DNA of 8,998 nt, from assembly GCA_016927175.1 (NCBI GenBank), contig JAFGNC010000434.1, positions 1 to 8,998 of the forward strand, read 5' to 3'. The notes beneath the pieces are model-generated. The model ran no database searches. It had not been told where the DNA came from and saw nothing but the letters and a program-made list of their open reading frames with translations. Shown here piece by piece: positions 1 through 6,178 of this stretch (position 1 is the stretch's first letter; every line of letters begins with the position of its first letter). The position numbers and the translations under genes are program-made. This DNA comes from Gammaproteobacteria bacterium. GTDB lineage: Bacteria; Pseudomonadota; Gammaproteobacteria; Steroidobacterales; Rariloculaceae.

Positions 1-1
1 C

Positions 2-838
2 ACGGCTCCCGCGGCTTCGTCGATAGAGCGAATCCTGCGGCGCGATCGCCGCGTGGCGGCGGTCGCGCTGGCCGTGCTGTGCGCGCTGGCCTGGACCTAC
101 CTGCTCGCGGGCGCCGGCATGGGCATGTCGCTGGCGGACGCCGCCGCGTTCTCGCTGTTCCCGCACGAGCGCGCGATGAGCGGCACGCCGGACGCGATGG
201 CGGAGCCTCGCTGGTCCGCGGCCTATGCGGCGCTGACGGCGGCGATGTGGTGGGTCATGATGATCGCGATGATGACGCCGAGCGCCGCGCCGATGATACT
301 GCTGCAGGCGCGCGTCGCCCGCCACGCCCAGGCGACCGGCAAGGATCCCGACGGCGGCCTGAACCAGAGCGCACTGTTCGTCGCAGGGTATCTGCTGGTC
401 TGGCTGGCCTTCGCCATTGCCGCGACGGCGCTCGAGTGGCTGCTCGAGGCCGCGGGCTGGGTGTCGGCCATGATGATGTCCTCGGTCAGCGCGGGCTTCA
501 CGGCCGGCGTTCTGATCGCCGCCGGCGTTTACCAATTCACGCCGTTGAAGAACGCGTGCCTGCGGCAGTGCCGCGCGCCGTTCGCTTTTTTGACCCGGCA
601 CTGGCGGCCCGGCCGGCTCGGCGCGGCACGGCTCGGCATCCTGCACGGCGCATACTGCGTCGGCTGCTGCTGGGCATTGATGGCGCTGCTGTTCGTCGGC
701 GGCGTCATGAATCCCGTCTGGATCGCCGCGCTCGCGGCGGTGGTGCTGCTCGAGAAGCTCGCCGGCGCGGGCGTTCTGATGTCGCGCCTGCTCGGGGCGC
801 TGCTGATCGCGTGGGGGATCGCGGCGCTCGCGACGTGA
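2..838 (+). CDS. DUF2182 polytopic membrane protein, 5' end cut by the window
   Basis: An integral inner-membrane protein of the DUF2182 family (predicted metal-binding; biochemical role unsettled). Seen: several hydrophobic helices, the signature WWVMMIAMMTPSAAPMILL (codons from about 248), the segment YQFTPLKNACLRQC, and CVGCCW followed by GVMNPVW and a VLLEKL helix. These give two cysteines at 557 and 569 and three at 656, 665 and 668, which could form a metal site near the membrane face. A GTG at 53 could open the frame. However, the frame is open back to base 2, and the residues before the GTG (IERILRRDRR) look like the basic cytoplasmic lead-in that family members have before helix 1. 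The true start therefore probably lies left of the window. In many genomes a DUF1326 gene sits upstream; that region is not visible here. The family call is strong, the function is not known. Confidence 0.85.
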   Translation, partial: TAPAASSIERILRRDRRVAAVALAVLCALAWTYLLAGAGMGMSLADAAAFSLFPHERAMSGTPDAMAEPRWSAAYAALTAAMWWVMMIAMMTPSAAPMILLQARVARHAQATGKDPDGGLNQSALFVAGYLLVWLAFAIAATALEWLLEAAGWVSAMMMSSVSAGFTAGVLIAAGVYQFTPLKNACLRQCRAPFAFLTRHWRPGRLGAARLGILHGAYCVGCCWALMALLFVGGVMNPVWIAALAAVVLLEKLAGAGVLMSRLLGALLIAWGIAALAT

Positions 839-970
839 GAATTCTGCCGCGGCCTGCCGCGCCGCACGCGCCGGTTCAGCCGCTGGTTCTTCAGGAAACT
901 GGAGTTTTCGATCGACGCGCGCCGCCGCGTATCGGCATGGCGCTTGCTACCTCTCGTGCACGGTTAGAGC

Positions 971-979
971 AAAGGAGGT
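971..979 (+). promoter_or_regulatory. Strong Shine-Dalgarno site setting the start at 985
   Basis: AAAGGAGGT lies 5 bases before ATG 985, a near-perfect complement of the 16S rRNA tail. It decides the start of the secreted two-domain protein, whose reading frame is open much further upstream across the DUF2182 gene. Confidence 0.85.
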
Positions 980-984
980 CAATC

Positions 985-1899
985 ATGAACGAAGCAAGCA
1001 TTCTGACTCGTCCCCGCGTCGCGAAGCTGACCATGGCCTGCCTGACCGCGCTCGGAACCGCCGTCCCCTTCACCGTGCACGGCCAGGCGGACGATGCACA
1101 GGAGCGGCAACAGAGCCAGTCGGCTCAGCAGGACCCGGGTAGCTCCCGGAGCCAGTCGGCTCGGCAGGATCCGCAAAGCGGTCAGAATCAGAGCGCCCGC
1201 AGCGGCAACGGGGAGGACCCGAACAGCGAGTCCGCGAGCGCATCTTCCGACAGCGGCCAGGGCAGCGCGACGCAGAGCGACGCCTCCGCGGAGCAGCAGG
1301 ACACGCAGGTCGCGCGCGCCGATTCCGACGTCAGTCCCTACACGCAGCCCGACGATACGTGGATCAGCATCAACGGCACGGTAGACTCCGTCAGCCCTGA
1401 TGCGTTCATCCTCGATTACGGCGACGGCATCGTCACGGTGGAGATGGACGACGTCGACCGCGATGCAGAGGCGTATTCCCTGCTGCCCGGCGATCGAGTG
1501 GAGGTGAACGGGCTGATCGACGACGACTTTTTCGAGGCCACCTCGATCGAGGCGAGCAGCGTGTACATCGAGAAGATCGGCACCCGTTTCTATGCCAATT
1601 CACTCGACGAGGAGGATTTCTACACGGTGTCGATGGTGACCCCGATCGATCCGTCGCTGGTCGCCGTGCAGGGCACGGTGACCGAGGTCAGCGGCGACGA
1701 TTTCACGATCGACACCGGAGCGCGCAGCGTACGGGTGGACGTCGAGGAGATGAGCTACGACCCGATGGACGAGGAGGGGTACCAGCGGATCGAGGAAGGC
1801 GATCTCGTCGTCGTGCACGGACAGATCGACAACGACTTCTTCACCGGTCGTGAGATCGAAGCCAATGCCGTGACGACGCTGATCGAGGAGCTCGGCTGA
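985..1899 (+). CDS. Secreted acidic protein with Gln/Ser-rich linker and two tandem OB-like (DUF5666-like) domains
   Basis: A 304-residue exported protein of unknown function. Residues 1-33 form a Sec signal peptide (basic start, hydrophobic core, cleavage near VHG-QA). Residues 36 to about 120 are low-complexity Gln/Ser/Asp with a 12-residue repeat: SQSAQQDP, SQSARQDP and NQSARSGN each start 12 residues apart. Then come two similar beta-rich domains at about 126-199 and 226-304. Both follow the pattern GTV.SVS...F..D......V, then GD.V.V.G.IDDDFF....IEA (second copy GDLVVVHGQIDNDFF, IEANAV). This pattern resembles DUF5666 and other small OB-fold periplasmic domains; that assignment is from memory and untested. 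The protein is strongly acidic. There are no catalytic motifs or cysteines in the mature part. It probably sits in the periplasm or on the surface and binds a ligand, polymer or cation (inference). The ATG is chosen from the strong ribosome site and the signal peptide. Confidence 0.8.
   Translation: MNEASILTRPRVAKLTMACLTALGTAVPFTVHGQADDAQERQQSQSAQQDPGSSRSQSARQDPQSGQNQSARSGNGEDPNSESASASSDSGQGSATQSDASAEQQDTQVARADSDVSPYTQPDDTWISINGTVDSVSPDAFILDYGDGIVTVEMDDVDRDAEAYSLLPGDRVEVNGLIDDDFFEATSIEASSVYIEKIGTRFYANSLDEEDFYTVSMVTPIDPSLVAVQGTVTEVSGDDFTIDTGARSVRVDVEEMSYDPMDEEGYQRIEEGDLVVVHGQIDNDFFTGREIEANAVTTLIEELG
1113..1172 (+). repeat. 36-base in-frame direct repeat in the linker
   Basis: GAGCCAGTCGGCTC followed by a GCAGGA-like segment occurs at 1113-1136 and again at 1149-1172, offset 36 bases (12 codons), with 22 of 24 bases identical. 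A third, more diverged protein-level unit (NQSAR) follows. The offset is a multiple of three, so slippage between copies would lengthen or shorten the linker in frame. Confidence 0.75.
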
Positions 1900-1910
1900 C
1901 CGCGATTCCC

Positions 1911-1941
1911 GCGGCGGGCAGCGCGCGACGCCGCCCGCCGC
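1911..1941 (+). terminator. 9-bp GC hairpin just after the two-domain protein
   Basis: GCGGCGGGC (1911-1919) is the exact reverse complement of GCCCGCCGC (1933-1941), with a 13-base loop. It begins 11 bases after the stop at 1899, a position typical of a terminator or 3'-end protecting stem. No T-run follows, so an intrinsic terminator is not certain. Rho-dependent ending or an mRNA-stabilising stem are alternatives. Confidence 0.45.
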
Positions 1942-1990
1942 TCCATCCGCTCGCGGCGCGGTTCGCGATTCTCCAAATCGAAAGCGGTCC

Positions 1991-2051
1991 CCGGAACCGC
2001 GTGCAGCGCGGTTCCGGCGGATCGCCTTGGCCTGCCTACGGCGATCCGCCG
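1991..2051 (+). promoter_or_regulatory. Two overlapping, mutually exclusive hairpins upstream of the quinoprotein gene
   Basis: Hairpin A pairs CCGGAACCGCG (1991-2001) with CGCGGTTCCGG (2007-2017), 11 bp perfect, loop TGCAG. Hairpin B pairs CGGCGGATCGCC (2015-2026) with GGCGATCCGCCG (2040-2051), 12 bp perfect, 13-base loop. They share 2015-2017, so both cannot form fully at once. Hairpin B ends 50 bases before ATG 2102. Such a layout would suit a leader or attenuator switch, or the arms could be DNA operators. A weak -10-like GACAAT at 2076-2081 would place transcription start after both stems, which argues for a DNA-level role if it is used. Confidence 0.4.
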
Positions 2052-2101
2052 CTCTCTCGCAGCCCCGATTTCTGCGACAATTCGCGCGGGAGGACCAGAC
2101 C

Positions 2102-4270
2102 ATGAAATCGTTCCAGGCAAGGCTTGCGAGCGCCGCACTCAACTGCTCGGCCGCCATCGCGTTACTCACCGTCGTGCCACAGCCTGCCGGCGCCCAGCCC
2201 GGCGCCGCCCAGGCGGACGATGTCCCGGTCGAGGCCGCGCCGGTCGACGATGCCGCCCTGATCCGCGCCGCCGAATCCGGCGACGAATGGCTCACGATCG
2301 GCCGCGACTATGCCGAGACACGCTACAGCCCGCTCGAGGAGATCGGCACGGACACGGTCGAGCGGCTCGGCCTCGCCTGGTACTACGACACCGGCTCGCT
2401 GCGCGGGCTCGAAGCGACGCCGCTCGTCTCGAACGGCGTGCTGTACGCATCGACGAGCTGGAGCAACGTGTTTGCGGTCGACGCACGCACCGGCGAAGAG
2501 CTGTGGCGGTGGGACGCGAAAGCGGACCGCAAACGCGGCGCGCGGGCCTGCTGCGACGTCGTGAACCGCGGCCTCGCGCTCTATGAGGGTAAGGTCTTCG
2601 TCGGCGTCATCGACGGCCGACTCGCCGCACTCGACGCCGCGACGGGCGAAACGGTCTGGGACGTGCAGACGACGCCGGTAGACCAGCCCTACACGATCAC
2701 CGGCGCGCCGCGCGTCGTCGACGGCCTCGTCGTGATCGGCAACGGCGGCGCCGAGCTCGGCGTCCGCGGGTTCGTATCGGCTTACGACGCCGACACCGGC
2801 GAGCTCGCGTGGCGCTTCTACACGGTGCCGGGCGACCCATCGAAGCCGTTCGAATCTCCTGCCCTCGCAGCGGCCGCGAAGACATGGACCGGCGAGTGGT
2901 GGAAGTACGGCGGCGGCGGAACGGCATGGGATGCATTCGCCTACGATCCCGAAGCGGGCCTCCTCTACGTCGGCACCGGCAACGGCTCGCCGTGGGACCG
3001 CAATGTCAGGAGTCCCGACGGCGGCGACAATCTGTACCTGTCGTCGATCCTCGCGCTCGACGCGGACACCGGAGAGCTCGTCTGGCACTACCAGACGACG
3101 CCGGGCGACACGTGGGACTACACGGCCGTGCAACAGCTGACGCTCGCGGAGCTGGAGATCGACGGGCGCGAGCGCAAAGTCATCATGCAGGCGCCGAAGA
3201 ACGGCTTCTTCTACGTGCTGGACCGTCTGACGGGCGAGCTGCTGTCCGCCGACCCTTATACGAAGGTCACGTGGGCGTCCGGCGTCGACCTGCGGACGGG
3301 CCGCCCGATCGAGACGCCGCATGCGCGATACGGCGAGGCGCTGACGACGATTACGCCGGGGCCGAACGGCGGCCACAACTGGCAGCCGATGTCGTATAAC
3401 CCCGATGCAGGCCTGCTCTACATTCCGGTGTCCGAGAACAGCTTCGCGTACGGCCACGACCCCGATTTCGAGTTCGTGCCGCGCGCGTGGAATCTCGGCA
3501 TCGACCTCGCCTCGAGCTTCGGCGTCGACACCGGGGCGGAGTCGCTGCCGGAATCGGAGTACGGGCCCGGCACGGGCGAGTCGGTCGGCGTCGCGAGCTC
3601 GCTGCTCGCATGGGATCCCGTGGCACGGGAGCCGCGCTGGCGGGTGCTGCACCGGGACGAGACGGGCGGCGGCACGCTGACGACCGCCGGCAACCTCGTC
3701 TTCCAGGGCACCGACGCCGGCCGCTTCGTCGCCTACCGCGCCGACACCGGCGAGAAGCTGTGGGAGATGGATCTCGGCCACGGCATCATGGCCGCACCGA
3801 GCACGTATTTGCTGGACGGCAGGCAGTACGTCTCCGTGCTGTCCGGCATGGGCGGCGCGGGCGGGCTGTACGGCCGCAACCCGACCGGCCAGTACAAGGC
3901 AAGCGGCCGTCTCTGGACGTTCGCGCTCGATGCGGACGCGGATTTCGAGCCGGTGCGCGGCATCGAAAAACCGCCGCTGACCGCGATCCGGCACGACGCC
4001 GCGCCGGGACAGGTCGCCCGCGGCGCGGAGCTTTACGGCGAGCGCTGCTCGATGTGCCACGGCATCAATGCCGTCAGCGGCGGCACGATCGCGGACCTGC
4101 GCTACGCGACGCCGGAAACGTACGAAGCCTTCGACCGGATCGTGCGTCAGGGCGCGTACGAAGGCCTCGGCATGCCGGCTTTCAGCTGGTTCACCGAGGA
4201 GGACACGGACGCGTTGCGCAGCTTCCTGCTGACGCGGCGCGAGGCGCTGATGCGCGAGCAGCCCGACTGA
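2102..4270 (+). CDS. PQQ-dependent quinohemoprotein alcohol dehydrogenase (type II, soluble periplasmic)
   Basis: A 722-residue periplasmic enzyme that oxidises alcohols with PQQ and passes electrons to its own C-terminal cytochrome c. Residues 1-31 are a Sec signal (cleavage near AGA-QP). An eight-bladed propeller follows, with repeated DA.TGE..W tryptophan-docking motifs. PQQ-site hallmarks are the adjacent cysteines C150-C151 (vicinal disulfide), E218 in GNGGAEL and N294 in GTGNGSPW as Ca2+ ligands, W276 in GGGGTAWD as the stacking residue, D339 in GDTWDYT as the catalytic base and K366 in APKNGFFYVLDR. The residue two after D339 is Thr, not the extra Asp typical of lanthanide-dependent XoxF/PedH enzymes, so Ca2+ use is expected. 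The C-terminal heme domain has CSMCH (649-653) with Met691 in GMPAF as the likely sixth ligand. Length fits the family. GGGAGGA at 2088-2094 sets the ATG. No PQQ synthesis or partner genes are in the window. The substrate is not predictable. Confidence 0.95.
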   Translation: MKSFQARLASAALNCSAAIALLTVVPQPAGAQPGAAQADDVPVEAAPVDDAALIRAAESGDEWLTIGRDYAETRYSPLEEIGTDTVERLGLAWYYDTGSLRGLEATPLVSNGVLYASTSWSNVFAVDARTGEELWRWDAKADRKRGARACCDVVNRGLALYEGKVFVGVIDGRLAALDAATGETVWDVQTTPVDQPYTITGAPRVVDGLVVIGNGGAELGVRGFVSAYDADTGELAWRFYTVPGDPSKPFESPALAAAAKTWTGEWWKYGGGGTAWDAFAYDPEAGLLYVGTGNGSPWDRNVRSPDGGDNLYLSSILALDADTGELVWHYQTTPGDTWDYTAVQQLTLAELEIDGRERKVIMQAPKNGFFYVLDRLTGELLSADPYTKVTWASGVDLRTGRPIETPHARYGEALTTITPGPNGGHNWQPMSYNPDAGLLYIPVSENSFAYGHDPDFEFVPRAWNLGIDLASSFGVDTGAESLPESEYGPGTGESVGVASSLLAWDPVAREPRWRVLHRDETGGGTLTTAGNLVFQGTDAGRFVAYRADTGEKLWEMDLGHGIMAAPSTYLLDGRQYVSVLSGMGGAGGLYGRNPTGQYKASGRLWTFALDADADFEPVRGIEKPPLTAIRHDAAPGQVARGAELYGERCSMCHGINAVSGGTIADLRYATPETYEAFDRIVRQGAYEGLGMPAFSWFTEEDTDALRSFLLTRREALMREQPD

Positions 4271-4279
4271 CGCGCGGCC

Positions 4280-4306
4280 TCAAGTTTGCGGCGGCCCGGC
4301 CGATAA
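4280..4306 (+). promoter_or_regulatory. Sigma-28 (FliA) promoter for the HDOD gene
   Basis: TCAAGTTT (4280-4287), exactly 11 bases, then GCCGATAA (4299-4306). The established enterobacterial FliA consensus is TAAAGTTT-N11-GCCGATAA, so 15 of 16 defined bases match with the right spacing, and the C variant at position 2 is common in gammaproteobacteria. Transcription would start near 4314-4318, about 20 bases before the HDOD start codon. It begins 10 bases after the quinoprotein stop, giving the HDOD gene its own promoter, probably tied to flagellar class-3 expression. Confidence 0.8.
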
Positions 4307-4336
4307 GTCCCCCGTCATGGACTTGTCGAGGGATGC

Positions 4337-5179
4337 ATGATGGCAATTGCCGCCGATTCGGTGGCTCCTGGCTTCGTCGAGCAGGTCGTCGCCGAGATCG
4401 AGGAAGACAAGCTCGAGCTGCCCGGTTTTCCGGAAGCCGTGCTGCGCATTCAGCGCACGCTCCAGTCTCCCGATGCGAGCGTCGACGACGTCGTCAAGCT
4501 GCTGAGCTCCGAGCCCGCGCTGGCCGCGCAGGCCCTGCGTATCGCAAACTCCGTCGCGTTCCGCCGCCGCGACGGCGACATCACGGACCTGCGTGGAGCC
4601 GTGAACCGCATCGGATTCAACCTGGTGCGCACGATCGCCGTCGCCTTCGCGATTCAGCAGCTGCGCCTGCGCGAGACGTACTCGCAGGAGGCGCGCGCCG
4701 AGATCGCCTCGATCTGGCGGGACAGCCTGAGCACCGCTTCGATCTGCTTCGTGCTGGCGCGCCACTGTACTCAGCTGAACGCGGATCAGGCGCTGCTGGC
4801 GGGCCTGCTGCACGTGCTGGGCCGGCTGTACCTGGTCATGCGGGCCGAGAGCGGCGACGCGCCGGCCGGCGACGAGGCGCTCGGCGCCGCGCTCGCGTGG
4901 CATGCCGAGATCGGCAAGGCGATCCTCGCCGGCTGGGGCCTGTCGGAAAGCCTGCAGAGCGCGATCGAGCATCAGGACGACGTCGACTATGAAGCCGAGG
5001 CGGTCTCGCTGACCGACGTGCTGATCGCGGCGAAGCTGCTCGACGCCGACGCCGGGGCGGACGCGGCGGATTTCCCGGTGCTTCAGCGCCTGACCGCGGT
5101 CAGAGGCAGGAACCCGGTGGACGTGCTGACGGAACGGGCGGAGGAGATCCGCGAGCTGCGCAGCTCGCTCGGAGCGTAA
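4337..5179 (+). CDS. HDOD-domain signalling protein
   Basis: A 280-residue cytosolic protein made almost wholly of one HDOD domain (about 24-220), a degenerate relative of HD phosphohydrolases used in bacterial signalling and motility control. Seen: LPGFP (28-32), the SSEPALAAQALRIANS helix ending at S72, DLRGAVNRIG, the IWRDSLSTAS helix, LLAGLLHVLGRL with H159, HAEIGKAILAGW from H189, and AIEHQ with H212. The canonical HD pair is lost: the residue after H159 is Val, so catalysis of the HD type is unlikely, as is usual for HDOD proteins. There is no receiver, EAL or GGDEF domain, so it is a stand-alone scaffold type. ATG 4337 and ATG 4340 are both served by GAGGGA (4328-4333); the first is annotated. 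The sigma-28 promoter suggests a role in flagella, chemotaxis or c-di-GMP-linked motility (inference). Confidence 0.88.
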   Translation: MMAIAADSVAPGFVEQVVAEIEEDKLELPGFPEAVLRIQRTLQSPDASVDDVVKLLSSEPALAAQALRIANSVAFRRRDGDITDLRGAVNRIGFNLVRTIAVAFAIQQLRLRETYSQEARAEIASIWRDSLSTASICFVLARHCTQLNADQALLAGLLHVLGRLYLVMRAESGDAPAGDEALGAALAWHAEIGKAILAGWGLSESLQSAIEHQDDVDYEAEAVSLTDVLIAAKLLDADAGADAADFPVLQRLTAVRGRNPVDVLTERAEEIRELRSSLGA

Positions 5180-5186
5180 CAGGCGC

Positions 5187-5212
5187 GCCTGGTCTTCGCG
5201 CAGGACCAAGGC
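5187..5212 (+). terminator. Hairpin between HDOD and channel genes
   Basis: GCCTGGTC (5187-5194) pairs with GACCAAGGC (5204-5212) around a 9-base loop, with one bulged A. It starts 7 bases after the HDOD stop and is followed by TCTATAAT rather than a T-run, so any termination would be weak. It abuts the -10 box of the next gene, so it might also affect initiation there. Confidence 0.3.
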
Positions 5213-5214
5213 TC

Positions 5215-5220
5215 TATAAT
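5215..5220 (+). promoter_or_regulatory. TATAAT -10 box for the channel gene
   Basis: A perfect TATAAT sits 28 bases before ATG 5249, rare by chance in such GC-rich DNA. No good -35 is found at 16-18 bases upstream (GTCTTC at 17), so activity may need an activator. It implies the channel can be transcribed apart from the sigma-28 unit. Confidence 0.5.
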
Positions 5221-5248
5221 CGCCGGCTCCTGTACCGGAGCATTGCCC

Positions 5249-6064
5249 ATGAGCGCGTCTTCCTCCTCGGCCGATCTCGCACTGAAGCAAATCGAACGCA
5301 GCCCGTTGTTTCAGGGCGCCGTGATCTCGATCATCGTGCTGTCCGCGATCACGATCGGCGCGAAGACCTACGACCTGCCGCCGGTCGCGAGCGGCATACT
5401 GTCCGGGCTCGACGTCGCGATCACCGTGTTCTTCCTCGTCGAGCTGCTGCTGCGGTTCAGCGCCTGCGACGACCGCAAGCGCTTCCTGCTCGACGGCTGG
5501 AACCTGTTCGACACGATCGTCGTGCTCGGCAGCCTGATCCCGATGCAGTATGCGGACGCGGTGCTGATGGGGCGCCTGCTGCGCGTATTCCGCGTGCTGA
5601 GGCTCGTCTCCGTGATTCCGCAGCTGCGCTCGCTGATCAACGCGCTGCTGAAGGCGATCCCGCCCATGGCGTACATCGCGCTGCTGATGTTCATCATTTT
5701 CTACATCTACGGGGCCATCGGCTCGCTCGTCTTCGGCGGCATCAACGAGGAGCTGTGGGGCGACGTCACGATCTCGATGCTGACGCTGTTCCGCGTCGTC
5801 ACGTTCGAGGACTGGACCGACGTGATGTACGAAACCATGGCCGTCTACCCGCTCAGCTGGGTGTTCTATGTCAGCTTCATTTTCCTGACGGCTTTCGTGT
5901 TTTTGAACATGATGGTCGGAGCGATCCTTGAGGTCATGACGGCGGAGCACCGCGCCTCGTCCGCGGACGAGGCGAGCCGAGAGCGGCACGACATGGCGGA
6001 GCAGATCGACCGGATGCAGCGCCAGCTCGACGAGATGCACGCGCTGCTGCGGCAGCGGCACTGA
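5249..6064 (+). CDS. Single-repeat six-helix voltage-gated cation channel (bacterial Nav/Cav-like)
   Basis: A 271-residue inner-membrane channel subunit, expected to work as a homotetramer. The voltage sensor has S1 (about 22-41), S2 (52-71, acidic E65), S3 (84-98, N85 and D88) and S4 with arginines every third residue (R109, R112, R115, R118, then R127). The pore has S5 (139-161), a pore helix with filter TFEDWTD (185-191) and S6 (202-230, with the conserved N220). The last 40 residues are a charged helix with heptad character (EQIDRMQRQLDEMHALL), matching the C-terminal coiled coil of bacterial Nav channels. NaChBac has TLESWAS in the filter. Here E187, D188 and D191 make it more acidic and closer to Cav-type EDW and GWTD motifs, so Ca2+ permeation is possible (inference). 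ATG 5249 is preferred over TTG 5243 because GGAG at 5237-5240 is well spaced. Confidence 0.92.
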   Translation: MSASSSSADLALKQIERSPLFQGAVISIIVLSAITIGAKTYDLPPVASGILSGLDVAITVFFLVELLLRFSACDDRKRFLLDGWNLFDTIVVLGSLIPMQYADAVLMGRLLRVFRVLRLVSVIPQLRSLINALLKAIPPMAYIALLMFIIFYIYGAIGSLVFGGINEELWGDVTISMLTLFRVVTFEDWTDVMYETMAVYPLSWVFYVSFIFLTAFVFLNMMVGAILEVMTAEHRASSADEASRERHDMAEQIDRMQRQLDEMHALLRQRH

Positions 6065-6129
6065 GCCGGCATGCGTGCGACGCGGCAGGCATCGTCCGCT
6101 GCCGGCGCGCGCATCGGCCGCCGGCGCGC

Positions 6130-6135
6130 TACACT
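6130..6135 (+). promoter_or_regulatory. Possible -10 box TACACT for the lectin-like gene
   Basis: TACACT in a GCTACACTGATCG context lies 43 bases before ATG 6179, with 4 of 6 bases matching TATAAT. No -35 is recognisable in the GC-rich DNA upstream. Supported only by position and the local drop in GC. Confidence 0.3.
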
Positions 6136-6178
6136 GATCGGCGTATCACCACCAACGGTAGGACTCGAGGGGGTTCCG

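Noticed and set aside
79..984. In-frame open extension upstream of the two-domain secreted protein, giving a 606-residue product
   Set aside because: It overlaps the DUF2182 gene in another frame, reads as Arg/Ala/Gly-rich shadow sequence, and would bury the signal peptide; the AAAGGAGGT site fixes the start at 985.
2076..2081. GACAAT as a -10 box for the quinoprotein gene
   Set aside because: It matches 4 of 6 bases but has no -35 and would start transcription at the ribosome site; too weak to annotate alone.
2027..2101. Upstream start at 2027 for the quinoprotein
   Set aside because: It would place residues from hairpin B before the signal peptide; ATG 2102 has a ribosome site at 2088-2094 and an immediate Sec signal.
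2162..4060. 632-codon open frame on the minus strand
   Set aside because: It is antisense to the quinohemoprotein, Arg/Ala/Val-rich with no recognisable motifs, and typical of the complementary strand of GC-rich genes.
3487..4992. 501-codon plus-strand frame across the quinoprotein/HDOD junction
   Set aside because: Both genes it overlaps have clear family motifs in other frames; this frame is Arg-rich shadow coding.
4280..6061. 593-codon open frame on the minus strand
   Set aside because: It covers the HDOD and channel genes in antisense, is full of Arg/His/Gln, lacks motifs and runs through the intergenic promoter region.
6101..6129. 10-base direct repeat GCCGGCGCGC (6101-6110 and 6120-6129) before the lectin-like gene
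   Set aside because: It is short and made only of G and C in a very GC-rich gap, so chance is a sufficient explanation.
6071..6178. Upstream start at 6071 for the lectin-like protein
   Set aside because: The extra Arg-rich leader precedes a clean signal peptide, while GAGGGGG is well placed for ATG 6179.
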